Positions 56,784-64,000 of a DNA stretch of 64,000 nt are shown one piece after another; the stretch's first letter is position 1, and each line of letters begins with the position of its first letter. This stretch comes from Lentzea albidocapillata (GTDB lineage: Bacteria; Actinomycetota; Actinomycetes; Mycobacteriales; Pseudonocardiaceae): NCBI RefSeq assembly GCF_000719115.1, contig NZ_JOEA01000009.1, positions 124,001 through 188,000 of the forward strand, read 5' to 3'. The notes under the pieces were generated by a model that worked only from the letters and a program-made list of their open reading frames with translations, searched no databases and was not told the DNA's origin. The position numbers and the translations under genes were made by a program.

Positions 56784-57977
56784 GTGGCAGAAGTCGTTCT
56801 GACGGGGCTGGGCAAGGCCTACGGTGACGGCACCCGTGCGGTCACCGACCTCAACCTGGAGATCCGCGACGGTGAGTTCCTGGTGCTCGTGGGCCCGTCG
56901 GGCTGCGGCAAGACGACGGCGCTGCGGATGATCGCCGGGCTCGAGCAGATCACCGAGGGCACGATCCACATCGGCGAGAACGTCGTCAACGACGTGCCGT
57001 CACGTGACCGCGACGTGGCGATGGTGTTCCAGTCGTACGCGCTCTACCCGCACCTGAACGTCTACGACAACATCGCGTTCGGCCTCACACTGCGCAAGCT
57101 CGCGAAGAAGGAGATCGACCACCGCGTCCGCGAGGTCGCCGACGTCCTCGAACTGACCGAGCACCTCGACCGCAAGCCCCGCAACCTCTCCGGCGGGCAA
57201 CGCCAGCGCGTCGCGATGGGCCGGGCGATCGTGCGCGCCCCGCAGGCGTTCCTGATGGACGAGCCACTGTCCAATCTGGACGCCAAGCTGCGCGTGCAGA
57301 TGCGGGCGCAGATCGCGCGGATCCAGCGCGAGATCGGCGTGACGACCGTGTACGTCACGCACGACCAGACCGAGGCCATGACGCTCGGCGACCGCGTGGC
57401 CGTGATGCGCCGCGGTGTGCTGCAACAGGTCGGGCCGCCCCAGGAGCTCTACGACCGGCCCGTCAACCTGTTCGTCGCCGGGTTCATCGGCTCGCCGGGC
57501 ATGAACCTCGTGTCCGCGAAGCTCGACGAGGACTCCGACGGCCGCTTCTGGGTCTCGCTGGGCTCCGACGCGCTGCTGCTGCCGGAGTCCGTGCTGCAGC
57601 AACGGCCCGCGCTCAGGCAGTACGTCGGCCGCGACGTCGTGGTCGGCATCCGCCCCGAGGACATGGAGGACACGGCCCTCGCTGACGCCCGCGAAGGCGA
57701 AATCCTCCACTCCGTCGCCGACCTGGTCGAGGCCATGGGCTCGGACGTCCTCGTGCACTTCCCGGTCGACGTCCCGCCCGTCGTCACCGACGACACCCGC
57801 GAGCTCGCGAAGGACGCCGGCACCGACGACCTGCCCAAGGCCGGCAAGGGAACCGTCCTCGTCGGACGGTTCAGCCCGCGCACCCGCATCTACGAAGGAC
57901 AACCCGTCGCCGCCTGGGTGGACACCTCCCGGCTGCACTTCTTCGACCCGGCCACCGGGTCCTCGATCTGGAAGTAG
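56784..57977 (+). CDS. Sugar ABC importer ATPase (MsmK/UgpC/MalK type)
   Basis: 397 residues. Walker A GPSGCGKT, Q-loop VFQSYALYPHL, signature LSGGQRQR, Walker B FLMDEPLSNLDAKLR and switch His in VYVTHDQTEAMTL, followed by a C-terminal TOBE regulatory region (about 240-397) typical of MalK-like ATPases. GTG at 56784 follows GGGAG; an upstream in-frame start at 56739 lacks one and adds a non-conserved tail. It is the first gene of a four-gene import operon, so this transporter has a dedicated ATPase rather than a shared MsiK. Confidence 0.92.
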   Translation: MAEVVLTGLGKAYGDGTRAVTDLNLEIRDGEFLVLVGPSGCGKTTALRMIAGLEQITEGTIHIGENVVNDVPSRDRDVAMVFQSYALYPHLNVYDNIAFGLTLRKLAKKEIDHRVREVADVLELTEHLDRKPRNLSGGQRQRVAMGRAIVRAPQAFLMDEPLSNLDAKLRVQMRAQIARIQREIGVTTVYVTHDQTEAMTLGDRVAVMRRGVLQQVGPPQELYDRPVNLFVAGFIGSPGMNLVSAKLDEDSDGRFWVSLGSDALLLPESVLQQRPALRQYVGRDVVVGIRPEDMEDTALADAREGEILHSVADLVEAMGSDVLVHFPVDVPPVVTDDTRELAKDAGTDDLPKAGKGTVLVGRFSPRTRIYEGQPVAAWVDTSRLHFFDPATGSSIWK

Positions 57978-57987
57978 GAGAGCTTCA

Positions 57988-59268
57988 ATGAGGAAGCAAT
58001 GGATCGCGTTGCTCGCGCTCACCGCCGCCGCGTGCTCCGGCGGGGCGGCGGGAACCGGGACCACCGAGGACCTCAAGGGCCAGACCGTCGAGGTCGTCGG
58101 CCCGTGGACCGGCGACGAGCAGAAGAGCTTCGAGCAGGTGCTGAAGGTGTTCACCGACAAGACGGGCGCCGAGGTCAAGTACACACCCGCCGGTGACGAG
58201 CTGCCGACGGTGGTGCAGACCAGAATCTCGGGCGGCACACCACCGAACGTCGCCCTGATCGCCCAGCCCGGTCTCGTCGCGCAGTTCGCCAGGGCCGGGG
58301 CGTTGAAGCCGGTGAACGCCGACGTCGAGAAGGCCGTCACCGACCACAACGCGGCGGTGTGGAAGCAGCTCGGCAGCGTCGACGGCAAGCTCTACGGCTT
58401 CGCCTTCAAGACCGCCAACAAGTCCGCGTTCTGGTACAGCGAGAAGGCCTTCCAGCAGGTCGGCGCCACCCCGCCGGCCACGTGGGACGACCTGATCAAG
58501 ACCAGCAAGGCGATCTCCGAGACCGGGCTCGCCGCGGTGTCGGTCGGCGGCGCGGACGGCTGGACGCTCACCGACTGGTTCGAGAACGTCTACCTGCGCA
58601 CCGCGGGCCCGGACAACTACGACAAGCTCGCGAAGCACGAGATCCCGTGGACCGACCCGACCGTGCGCAAGGCGCTGGAGGAACTGGCGAAGCTCTGGGG
58701 CGACCCGACGCTGATCGCGGGCGGCGCGCTGCAGACCGAGTTCCCGAAGTCCGTCACCAACGTCTTCGGCGAGCCCTCCACGGCCGCGATGGTGTTCGAG
58801 GCGGACTTCGTCGCCAGCATCATCACCACCAACACCAAGGCGAAGGTCGGCGAGGACGCCAAGTTCTTCCCGTTCCCGTCCGTCGCGGGCAGCAAGGACG
58901 CCGTGGTCGCCGGTGGTGACATGGCCGTGCAGTTCAAGGACGACAAGGCCACCGCCGAGCTGATGAAGTTCCTGGCCTCGCCCGAGTCCGGCAAGGTGTG
59001 GGCCGGGCTGGGCGGATTCCTCTCGCCCAACAAGGACATCCCGGAGACCGCGTACCCCGACGCCGTGACCCAGGAGCTCGCCAAGCGGATCGTCGACGCG
59101 GGCGACAACGTCCGGTTCGACATGTCCGACCTCGCGCCGGCCGCGTTCGGTGGCACGAAGGGCGCGGGGGAGTGGAAGGACCTGCAGGACTTCCTGGCCG
59201 ACCCGAAGAACGTCGACGGCATCATGGCGCGCCTGGAAGCCAACGCGGCGAAGGCCTTCGCCAAATGA
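57988..59268 (+). CDS. Extracellular sugar-binding lipoprotein (CUT1 SBP)
   Basis: 426 residues. Lipobox at LTAAAC with Cys16 as the lipidation site. SBP_bac_1/8-type fold: VEVVGPWTGDEQKSFEQVLK, GTPPNVALIAQPGLVAQF, ATPPATWDDLIKTSKAI, MVFEADFVASI and late FLSPNKDIP. It delivers an oligosaccharide to the permeases. Context with GH13 enzyme and LacI suggests alpha-glucosides. Stop codon overlaps the next gene (ATGA). Confidence 0.92.
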   Translation: MRKQWIALLALTAAACSGGAAGTGTTEDLKGQTVEVVGPWTGDEQKSFEQVLKVFTDKTGAEVKYTPAGDELPTVVQTRISGGTPPNVALIAQPGLVAQFARAGALKPVNADVEKAVTDHNAAVWKQLGSVDGKLYGFAFKTANKSAFWYSEKAFQQVGATPPATWDDLIKTSKAISETGLAAVSVGGADGWTLTDWFENVYLRTAGPDNYDKLAKHEIPWTDPTVRKALEELAKLWGDPTLIAGGALQTEFPKSVTNVFGEPSTAAMVFEADFVASIITTNTKAKVGEDAKFFPFPSVAGSKDAVVAGGDMAVQFKDDKATAELMKFLASPESGKVWAGLGGFLSPNKDIPETAYPDAVTQELAKRIVDAGDNVRFDMSDLAPAAFGGTKGAGEWKDLQDFLADPKNVDGIMARLEANAAKAFAK

Positions 59269-60560
59269 GGCTTCGGGTGAACGTGGACGCCGCGCCGGGG
59301 CGCTCGCCCCGGCAGGCGATCCCGTTCCTGCTCCCCGCGCTGGTCCTGCTCGCGGCGCTGGTGCTCTACCCGCTGGTGTTCTCGCTGATCCGCAGCTTCT
59401 TCGACGCGAGCGGGGACGAGTTCGTCGGTCTGCGCAACTACGTCGACACCTTCACCGACCCGCGGACGCTGACCGCGTTCCGCAACAACGTGATCTGGGT
59501 GGTGGTCGCTCCGGCGGCCGTCACCGGCATCGGCCTCATCCTCGCGGTGCTGACCGAACGCATCCGCTGGGCCACGGCGTTCCGGCTGGTGCTGTTCATG
59601 CCGATGGCGATCTCGCTGTTCGCCTCGGGCATCATCTTCCGGCTCGTGTACGACGAGGCGCCGAACCAGGGCGTCGTGAACGCGGTCGTCGTCGGCGTGC
59701 ACGACATGTTCAGCCCGGCGTCGCAGTACCCCGGCGCACGGCCCCGTGACGGTTACGCCGCAACGGAAGCGGGCTTCGCCTCGATCCGGCCGGCCCAGGC
59801 GGGCGACACGATCTCGTTGCCGCTCATCGGATACTCGCCGCAGGACGTGCCGCCGCAGGCGCTCCCGGCCTCCCCGCCGGCCGCGGGCACCGGTGAGCTG
59901 CGCGGCGTGCTGTGGCTCGACGTGTCGCTCGGCGGCAGGGCCGGCGCGGTCGACCCGACCGAGCGCGGCCTGCCCGGCATCGCGGTGGAGGCCGTGCGGG
60001 ACGGCCGGGTCGTCGCCCGCACGACGACCGGTGACGACGGCAGGTTCACGTTCCCCGACCTCGGCGCGGGCGACGTGACCGTGCGGCTGCCGGCGGAGAA
60101 CTTCACGCTGCCGTTCCGCGGCCTGACCTGGCTCGGGGCGTCGCTGATCACCCCGGTGATCATCTCCTCCTGGATCTGGATCATGACCGGGTTCGCGATC
60201 ACGTTCATCGCGGCGGGCCTCTCGGCGATCCCGCGGGACGCGCTGGAGGCCGCGCGGGTCGACGGCGCGACCGAGTGGCAGGTGTTCAAGCGCGTCACCA
60301 TCCCGCTGCTCTCCCCGGTGCTGCTGGTGGTGTTCGTGACACTCGTGATCAACGTGCTGAAGATCTTCGAGCTGGTGTTCGTCATCGCGCCGGGCTCGGT
60401 GCAGTCCGAGGCCAACGTGCTGGCCCTGCAGATGTGGCAGGTGTCCTTCGGCACGGGTGGCGACCAGGGGGCGGGCAGCGCGCTCGCGGTGATCCTGTTC
60501 CTGCTGGTGGCCCCGGCGATGCTGTTCAACATCCGCCGATTCCGACGGGAGCGGTCATGA
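59265..60560 (+). CDS. Sugar ABC permease (MalF type) with inserted beta-sandwich domain
   Basis: 431 residues against about 300 for the family. Early TMs lie at about 20-42, 72-96 and 105-127, later ones from 287 on, with the EAA loop DALEAARVDGATEWQVFKRV. Residues about 130-285 are an insertion outside the membrane core. Its 211-283 part (GVLWLDVSLGGR, GLPGIAVEAVRDGRVVARTT, DDGRFTFPDLGAGDVTVRLP) has the carboxypeptidase-regulatory/Cna-B beta-sandwich pattern. It may stabilise or dock the binding protein. ATGA overlaps join it to both neighbours. Confidence 0.88.
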   Translation: MRLRVNVDAAPGRSPRQAIPFLLPALVLLAALVLYPLVFSLIRSFFDASGDEFVGLRNYVDTFTDPRTLTAFRNNVIWVVVAPAAVTGIGLILAVLTERIRWATAFRLVLFMPMAISLFASGIIFRLVYDEAPNQGVVNAVVVGVHDMFSPASQYPGARPRDGYAATEAGFASIRPAQAGDTISLPLIGYSPQDVPPQALPASPPAAGTGELRGVLWLDVSLGGRAGAVDPTERGLPGIAVEAVRDGRVVARTTTGDDGRFTFPDLGAGDVTVRLPAENFTLPFRGLTWLGASLITPVIISSWIWIMTGFAITFIAAGLSAIPRDALEAARVDGATEWQVFKRVTIPLLSPVLLVVFVTLVINVLKIFELVFVIAPGSVQSEANVLALQMWQVSFGTGGDQGAGSALAVILFLLVAPAMLFNIRRFRRERS

Positions 60561-61462
60561 CCCTGGTGGCCGAAGAGGTCCGCATCGACGTGCCGGTGTC
60601 CGGCGCGCCCAGGCGGGGTGTGCTGACGCGGCTCGTCGCCCGGCTCGGCAACGGTGTCGTGCAGGTCGTGCTCGCCCTGGTGGCGGTGTTCTGGCTGGTG
60701 CCGGTGTTCGGCCTGCTGATCGCGTCGTTGCGCGACGAGTCGGCCAACACCGCGAACGGCTGGTGGACGGTGTTCACCAAGCCCGCCGAGCTGACGCTGG
60801 CCAACTACGCCGAGCTCGTCGCGAACCAGGCGGTGTGGCAGTCGTTCCTGAACACCTTCTACATCGCCGTCCCCGCAACGGTTCTGGTCGTCGTGATGGC
60901 GTCGCTGGCCTCGTACGCGCTGGCGTGGATCGAGTTCCCCGGCCGCGAGACGCTGACCGTGGTCGTCGTCGGGTTGCTGGTCATGCCGATCCAGGTCGCG
61001 CTCATCCCGGTGGCGAAGCTGTTCGGCGCGCTGGGGCTGTTCGGCACGATCACCGGCGTGGTGCTGTTCCACGTCGCGTTCGGGCTGCCGTTCGCCATCT
61101 TCCTGCTGCGCAACTTCTTCACCGGCATCCCGCGCGACCTGATCGAGGCCGCGCGGATGGACGGCGCGACGGAGTGGGTGATCTTCAAGCGGGTGATCCT
61201 GCCGGTGGCCAAGCCGGCGATCGCCTCGCTGACGATCTTCCAGTTCCTCTGGGTGTGGAACGACCTGCTGGTGGCGCTGGTGTTCGCGGACCAGGACTCG
61301 GCACCGATCACGGTGGCGCTGCGGGCCCAGCTGCGGCAGTTCGGCACGAACATCGACATGCTCTCGACGGGCGCGTTCCTGTCGATGATCGTGCCGCTCG
61401 CGGTGTTCCTGGTGTTCCAGAAGTACTTCGTGCAGGGAGTGCTGGCGGGGTCGACGAAATAG
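60557..61462 (+). CDS. Sugar ABC permease (MalG type)
   Basis: 301 residues, six TMs, EAA loop LIEAARMDGATEWVIFKRVI and a C-terminus FQKYFVQGVLAGSTK typical of MalG partners. Starts by ATGA overlap with the MalF-type gene. Together with the ATPase and lipoprotein it completes a CUT1 importer. The convergent LacI gene ends 3 bp away. Confidence 0.93.
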   Translation: MTLVAEEVRIDVPVSGAPRRGVLTRLVARLGNGVVQVVLALVAVFWLVPVFGLLIASLRDESANTANGWWTVFTKPAELTLANYAELVANQAVWQSFLNTFYIAVPATVLVVVMASLASYALAWIEFPGRETLTVVVVGLLVMPIQVALIPVAKLFGALGLFGTITGVVLFHVAFGLPFAIFLLRNFFTGIPRDLIEAARMDGATEWVIFKRVILPVAKPAIASLTIFQFLWVWNDLLVALVFADQDSAPITVALRAQLRQFGTNIDMLSTGAFLSMIVPLAVFLVFQKYFVQGVLAGSTK

Positions 61463-61465
61463 CTG

Positions 61466-62491
61466 CTAGCGCGACGACGGGGGTGCCGTCGAGTTGCGGG
61501 TCACCAGGCGCACGTCCAGGACGAGGGGGTCGGCCGACCGCTCGCCACCTTCGACGAGGGTGAGCAGGCGGTCGACGGCGTGGGTGGCCTTGCCGACGAT
61601 GTCCTGGGCGATGGTGGTGAGTTTCGGCGTGATGTACGCGCTGATGTCCAGGTCGTCGAAGCCCACCACCGACACCCGGTCCGGGACGCCGATCCCGGCC
61701 TCCAGCATGCCCTCGATGATGCCGATCGCCAGGATGTCCGCGGTGGCGAACACGGCGGTCGCGTCCGGGTGCGCGCCGAGCCAGCACCTGCCCAGCGCGA
61801 CGCCGTTCTCGTGCGTGGTGTTCAGTGTCTCGACAGGACAGTCCGCAATGGATAGACCTATGTCCTCGAAAGCTTGCTGGAAGCCCAGGAAGCGTTCGTG
61901 CACGACACCGACGTCGGTGAACGACGGACCGGCGAAGACGATCCTGCGGTGTCCCAGGGAAAGCAGGTGCGCGGCCGCCAGGCGGGCACCGGTGAAGTCG
62001 TCGGAACGCACCCCCGTCGTCAGCGGGCCGGCGGCGTAGCTGTCGATCGCCAGCACCGGGGTCGCGCCGGTGACCCGGCGGTGCAGGCCGGCGATCTCCT
62101 CGTCGAGGAAACCCAGCAGCACCGCGCCGTCCAGGCTCCACGAGCGCAGCGCCTCGCCGATCTCGGCCGTGTCGGAGACCCCGCGCAGCAGCAGGTGGTA
62201 GCCGCGCTTGCGGAGCCTGCGCTCGATCTGGCCGATGATCGCGATGTTGTGCGGGCTGATCGCCAGGCTGTCCTCGCTGGCGGCCGGCACCAGCAGCCCG
62301 ACCAGCCGGGACTGGTTGGCCGCGAGGCTGCGGGCCGACGCGCTGGGCACGTACCCGCGTTCGTCGATGATCCGGCGCACCCGCTCGACGGTCTCCGCCG
62401 AGACCCGCGCGCTCTTACCGTTGATCACGTTCGACACGGTCATCACGCTGACGCCCGCCGCCTCCGCGATGTCCTTCAAGGTGACCCGCAT
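61466..62491 (-). CDS. LacI-family regulator of the sugar module
   Basis: 341 residues from ATG 62491 (MRVTLKDIAEAAGVSVMTVS), which places the HTH at the N-terminus as usual; longer in-frame starts to 62560 add a non-conserved tail. Effector domain with SPHNIAIIGQIERRLRKRGY, DGAVLLGFLDEE, ATADILAIGIIEGMLEAG and VVGFDDLDISAYITPKLT. It lies between the importer and the GH13 gene and is divergent from the latter over a TAGCGT/ACGCTA dyad, so it probably represses the uptake and hydrolysis genes. Confidence 0.92.
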   Translation of the reverse strand: MRVTLKDIAEAAGVSVMTVSNVINGKSARVSAETVERVRRIIDERGYVPSASARSLAANQSRLVGLLVPAASEDSLAISPHNIAIIGQIERRLRKRGYHLLLRGVSDTAEIGEALRSWSLDGAVLLGFLDEEIAGLHRRVTGATPVLAIDSYAAGPLTTGVRSDDFTGARLAAAHLLSLGHRRIVFAGPSFTDVGVVHERFLGFQQAFEDIGLSIADCPVETLNTTHENGVALGRCWLGAHPDATAVFATADILAIGIIEGMLEAGIGVPDRVSVVGFDDLDISAYITPKLTTIAQDIVGKATHAVDRLLTLVEGGERSADPLVLDVRLVTRNSTAPPSSR

Positions 62492-62520
62492 CGCTGGTGC
62501 TGCCCCTCCGATTTCCGTCG

Positions 62521-62575
62521 TTGACACCCTCTGTGCCCGCAGGCTAGCGTCCCACGCCACAGAGATTTAACGCTA
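62521..62575 (+). promoter_or_regulatory. Promoter and LacI operator of the GH13 gene
   Basis: TTGACA (62521-62526), 18-bp spacer, TAGCGT (62545-62550) form a rightward promoter. The -10 is also the left arm of an inverted repeat with ACGCTA at 62570-62575, which covers the transcription start. This fits direct LacI repression. Confidence 0.6.
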
Positions 62576-62642
62576 CACCTAATCTGATCAGTGACGATCG
62601 GCGGCCTGCCGTGCGTCGGGACCGAACGAGGGGAATCGCACC

Positions 62643-64000
62643 GTGACGACGGACCTGCCGCCGCCCGCGCCCTGGTGGCGCGACGCGGTGATCTACCAGA
62701 TCTATCCCCGCAGCTTCGCCGACTCGGGCGGCGACGGGATCGGCGACCTCGGCGGGGTGCGTGCCCGGCTCGGCCACCTGCGTGACCTGGGGGTCGACGC
62801 GATCTGGTTCACCCCCTGGTACCTCTCGCCGATGGCGGACGGCGGCTACGACGTCGCCGACTACCGAGCCATCGACCCCGCCTTCGGCACCCTGGCCGAC
62901 GCCGAGGCGCTCATCGCCGACGCCGCCGCGCTCGGCATCCGCACGATCGTCGACGTGGTGCCCAACCACGTCTCCAGCGACCACACCTGGTTCCAGGCCG
63001 CGCTGGCGGCGGGTCCCGGATCGCCCGAGCGCGAGCGCTTCTGGTTCCGCGAGGGCAAGGGCGAGCACGGCGAACTGCCGCCGACGAACTGGCGGTCGAG
63101 CTTCGCGGGCGGCACGTGGACCCGCGTCACCGAGGCGGGCGGCCGGCCCGGCCAGTGGTACCTGCACCTGTTCGCCCCCGAGCAGCCCGACCTCAACTGG
63201 AACCACCCCGAGGTGCGGCGCGAGCACGAGGACGTGCTGCGGTTCTGGTTCGATCGCGGCGTGGCGGGCATCCGCGTCGACTCGGCGTCCATGCCGGTCA
63301 AGGACCCGGAACTGCCCGAGGTGCCGGAGACCTACGCCGCGGGCGAGCACCCGTTCATCGACCGCGACGAGCTGCACGACATCTACCGGGGCTGGCGTGC
63401 CGTCGCCGACTCCTACGCCGAGCCGCGGGTGCTGGTCGGCGAGGTGTGGCTGGACGACCAGAAGCGCTTCGCGCGCTACCTGCGCGCCGACGAGATGCAC
63501 TCGGCGTTCAACTTCGACTTCATGGGCCGTCCCTGGGACGCCAAGGAACTGCGCGAGTCCATCGCGTCCACTTTGGACGCCCACGCCCCGGTAGGCGCGC
63601 CCGCGACGTGGGTGCTGTCCAACCACGACGTGACCAGGCCGGTGACCCGCTACGGCCGCGCCGAGACGTCGTTCTCGTTCCTGGCCAAGCGTTTCGGCGA
63701 GCCCACCGACCTGGCGCTGGGGGAGCGGCGGGCACGGGCGGCGGCGCTGCTGACCGCGGCCCTGCCCGGCGCGCTCTACCTCTACCAGGGCGACGAGCTG
63801 GGCCTGCCCGAGGTCGAGGACCTGCCGCTGGAGGTGTTGCAGGACCCGATGCACTTCCGTTCCGACGGCATCGACCCCGGCCGCGACGGCTGCCGAGTTC
63901 CGTTGCCGTGGACCTGGGAAGGCAGCTCGCACGGCTTCGGGCCGGACGACGGGCAGCCGCCCTGGTTGCCACAGCCCGCCGGCTGGGGCAGCCGGTCGGT
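62643..64000 (+). CDS. GH13 alpha-glucosidase-type enzyme, C-terminus outside window
   Basis: At least 452 residues, no signal peptide. GH13 motifs: DVVPNHVS, GIRVDSASM (nucleophile Asp), VLVGEVW (acid/base Glu) and LSNHDVTRP (Asp). QGDELGLPE and DPMHFRSDGIDPGRDGCRVP are typical of alpha-glucosidases acting on short alpha-glucosides. It is a paralog of the enzyme at 43214, with an added AETSFSFLAKRFGE segment. GTG at 62643 follows GAGGGGAA. It is divergent from LacI and close to the importer, so it probably hydrolyses the imported sugar in the cytosol. Confidence 0.9.
   Translation, partial: MTTDLPPPAPWWRDAVIYQIYPRSFADSGGDGIGDLGGVRARLGHLRDLGVDAIWFTPWYLSPMADGGYDVADYRAIDPAFGTLADAEALIADAAALGIRTIVDVVPNHVSSDHTWFQAALAAGPGSPERERFWFREGKGEHGELPPTNWRSSFAGGTWTRVTEAGGRPGQWYLHLFAPEQPDLNWNHPEVRREHEDVLRFWFDRGVAGIRVDSASMPVKDPELPEVPETYAAGEHPFIDRDELHDIYRGWRAVADSYAEPRVLVGEVWLDDQKRFARYLRADEMHSAFNFDFMGRPWDAKELRESIASTLDAHAPVGAPATWVLSNHDVTRPVTRYGRAETSFSFLAKRFGEPTDLALGERRARAAALLTAALPGALYLYQGDELGLPEVEDLPLEVLQDPMHFRSDGIDPGRDGCRVPLPWTWEGSSHGFGPDDGQPPWLPQPAGWGSRS

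Noticed and set aside
1..64000. Insertion sequences, prophage or integrase genes
   Set aside because: No transposase, integrase or phage structural protein could be recognised in any frame.

Overview
The window is high-GC DNA from an actinobacterium, most likely a member of the Pseudonocardiales. Indicators are the codon bias, two AfsR/SARP-type regulators with NB-ARC and TPR regions, Ku, ArsR-type regulators of the DUF5937 kind, many overlapping start/stop codons (ATGA, GTGA) and promoters of the actinobacterial RecA-independent DNA-damage (PafBC) type. Genus is inferred only; no rRNA is present.

Layout. 1-3531: a siderophore-interacting protein (cut by the window edge) coupled to a UvrA-like ABC protein, divergent from a TetR regulator. 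3578-6649: secreted proteins, namely a hydrolase remnant, an intact alpha/beta hydrolase and a PQQ-type beta-propeller protein behind a strong hairpin. 6629-14125: SARP regulator, epoxide hydrolase with divergent WYL regulator, PP2C-like phosphatase, Ku, a small phosphoesterase and another hydrolase. 14162-19572: a two-gene glycan-degradation operon (GH97 plus a large discoidin-type protein). 19666-24455: small membrane protein, sensor kinase and response regulator bracketed by two matching palindromes, then an SLC13-type permease and a glycerate kinase. 24445-29690: permuted NlpC/P60-like protein, MFS exporter with divergent TetR, a DUF5937/ArsR regulator and a TPR protein with an internal minisatellite.

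30025-43032 is the most striking region. Six leftward reading frames (two paralogous WGR-DUF4132 proteins, the second split by a frameshift, then MoxR AAA+ ATPase, DUF5682, VWA and SWIM zinc-finger proteins) overlap almost head to tail. This matches the gene content of the uncharacterised E. coli yehI/yehL-M-P-Q locus. Both WGR-DUF4132 genes carry a PafBC/RecA-NDp-type promoter, which predicts DNA-damage induction of the system.

43214-45976 holds a GH13 enzyme with upstream operator-like palindromes, then a compact RNA locus: a 14-codon ORF made largely of Met, Gln and His codons, an intrinsic terminator, and three tRNA-like genes reading Gln, His and Met codons. Two of those tRNAs are degenerate and the last overlaps the 3' end of an inositol-monophosphatase-like gene. 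This looks like a possible self-sensing tRNA attenuation system.

46034-54746: DUF5937/ArsR regulator, Excalibur-type membrane protein, LacI regulator, second SARP regulator, a sigma/anti-sigma fusion and a YiaA/B protein. 54756-64000: a two-component system divergent from a sugar ABC importer operon (ATPase, lipoprotein, two permeases, one with an inserted beta-sandwich), then a LacI regulator divergent from a second GH13 enzyme that runs off the window. The last block reads as an alpha-glucoside uptake and hydrolysis module.
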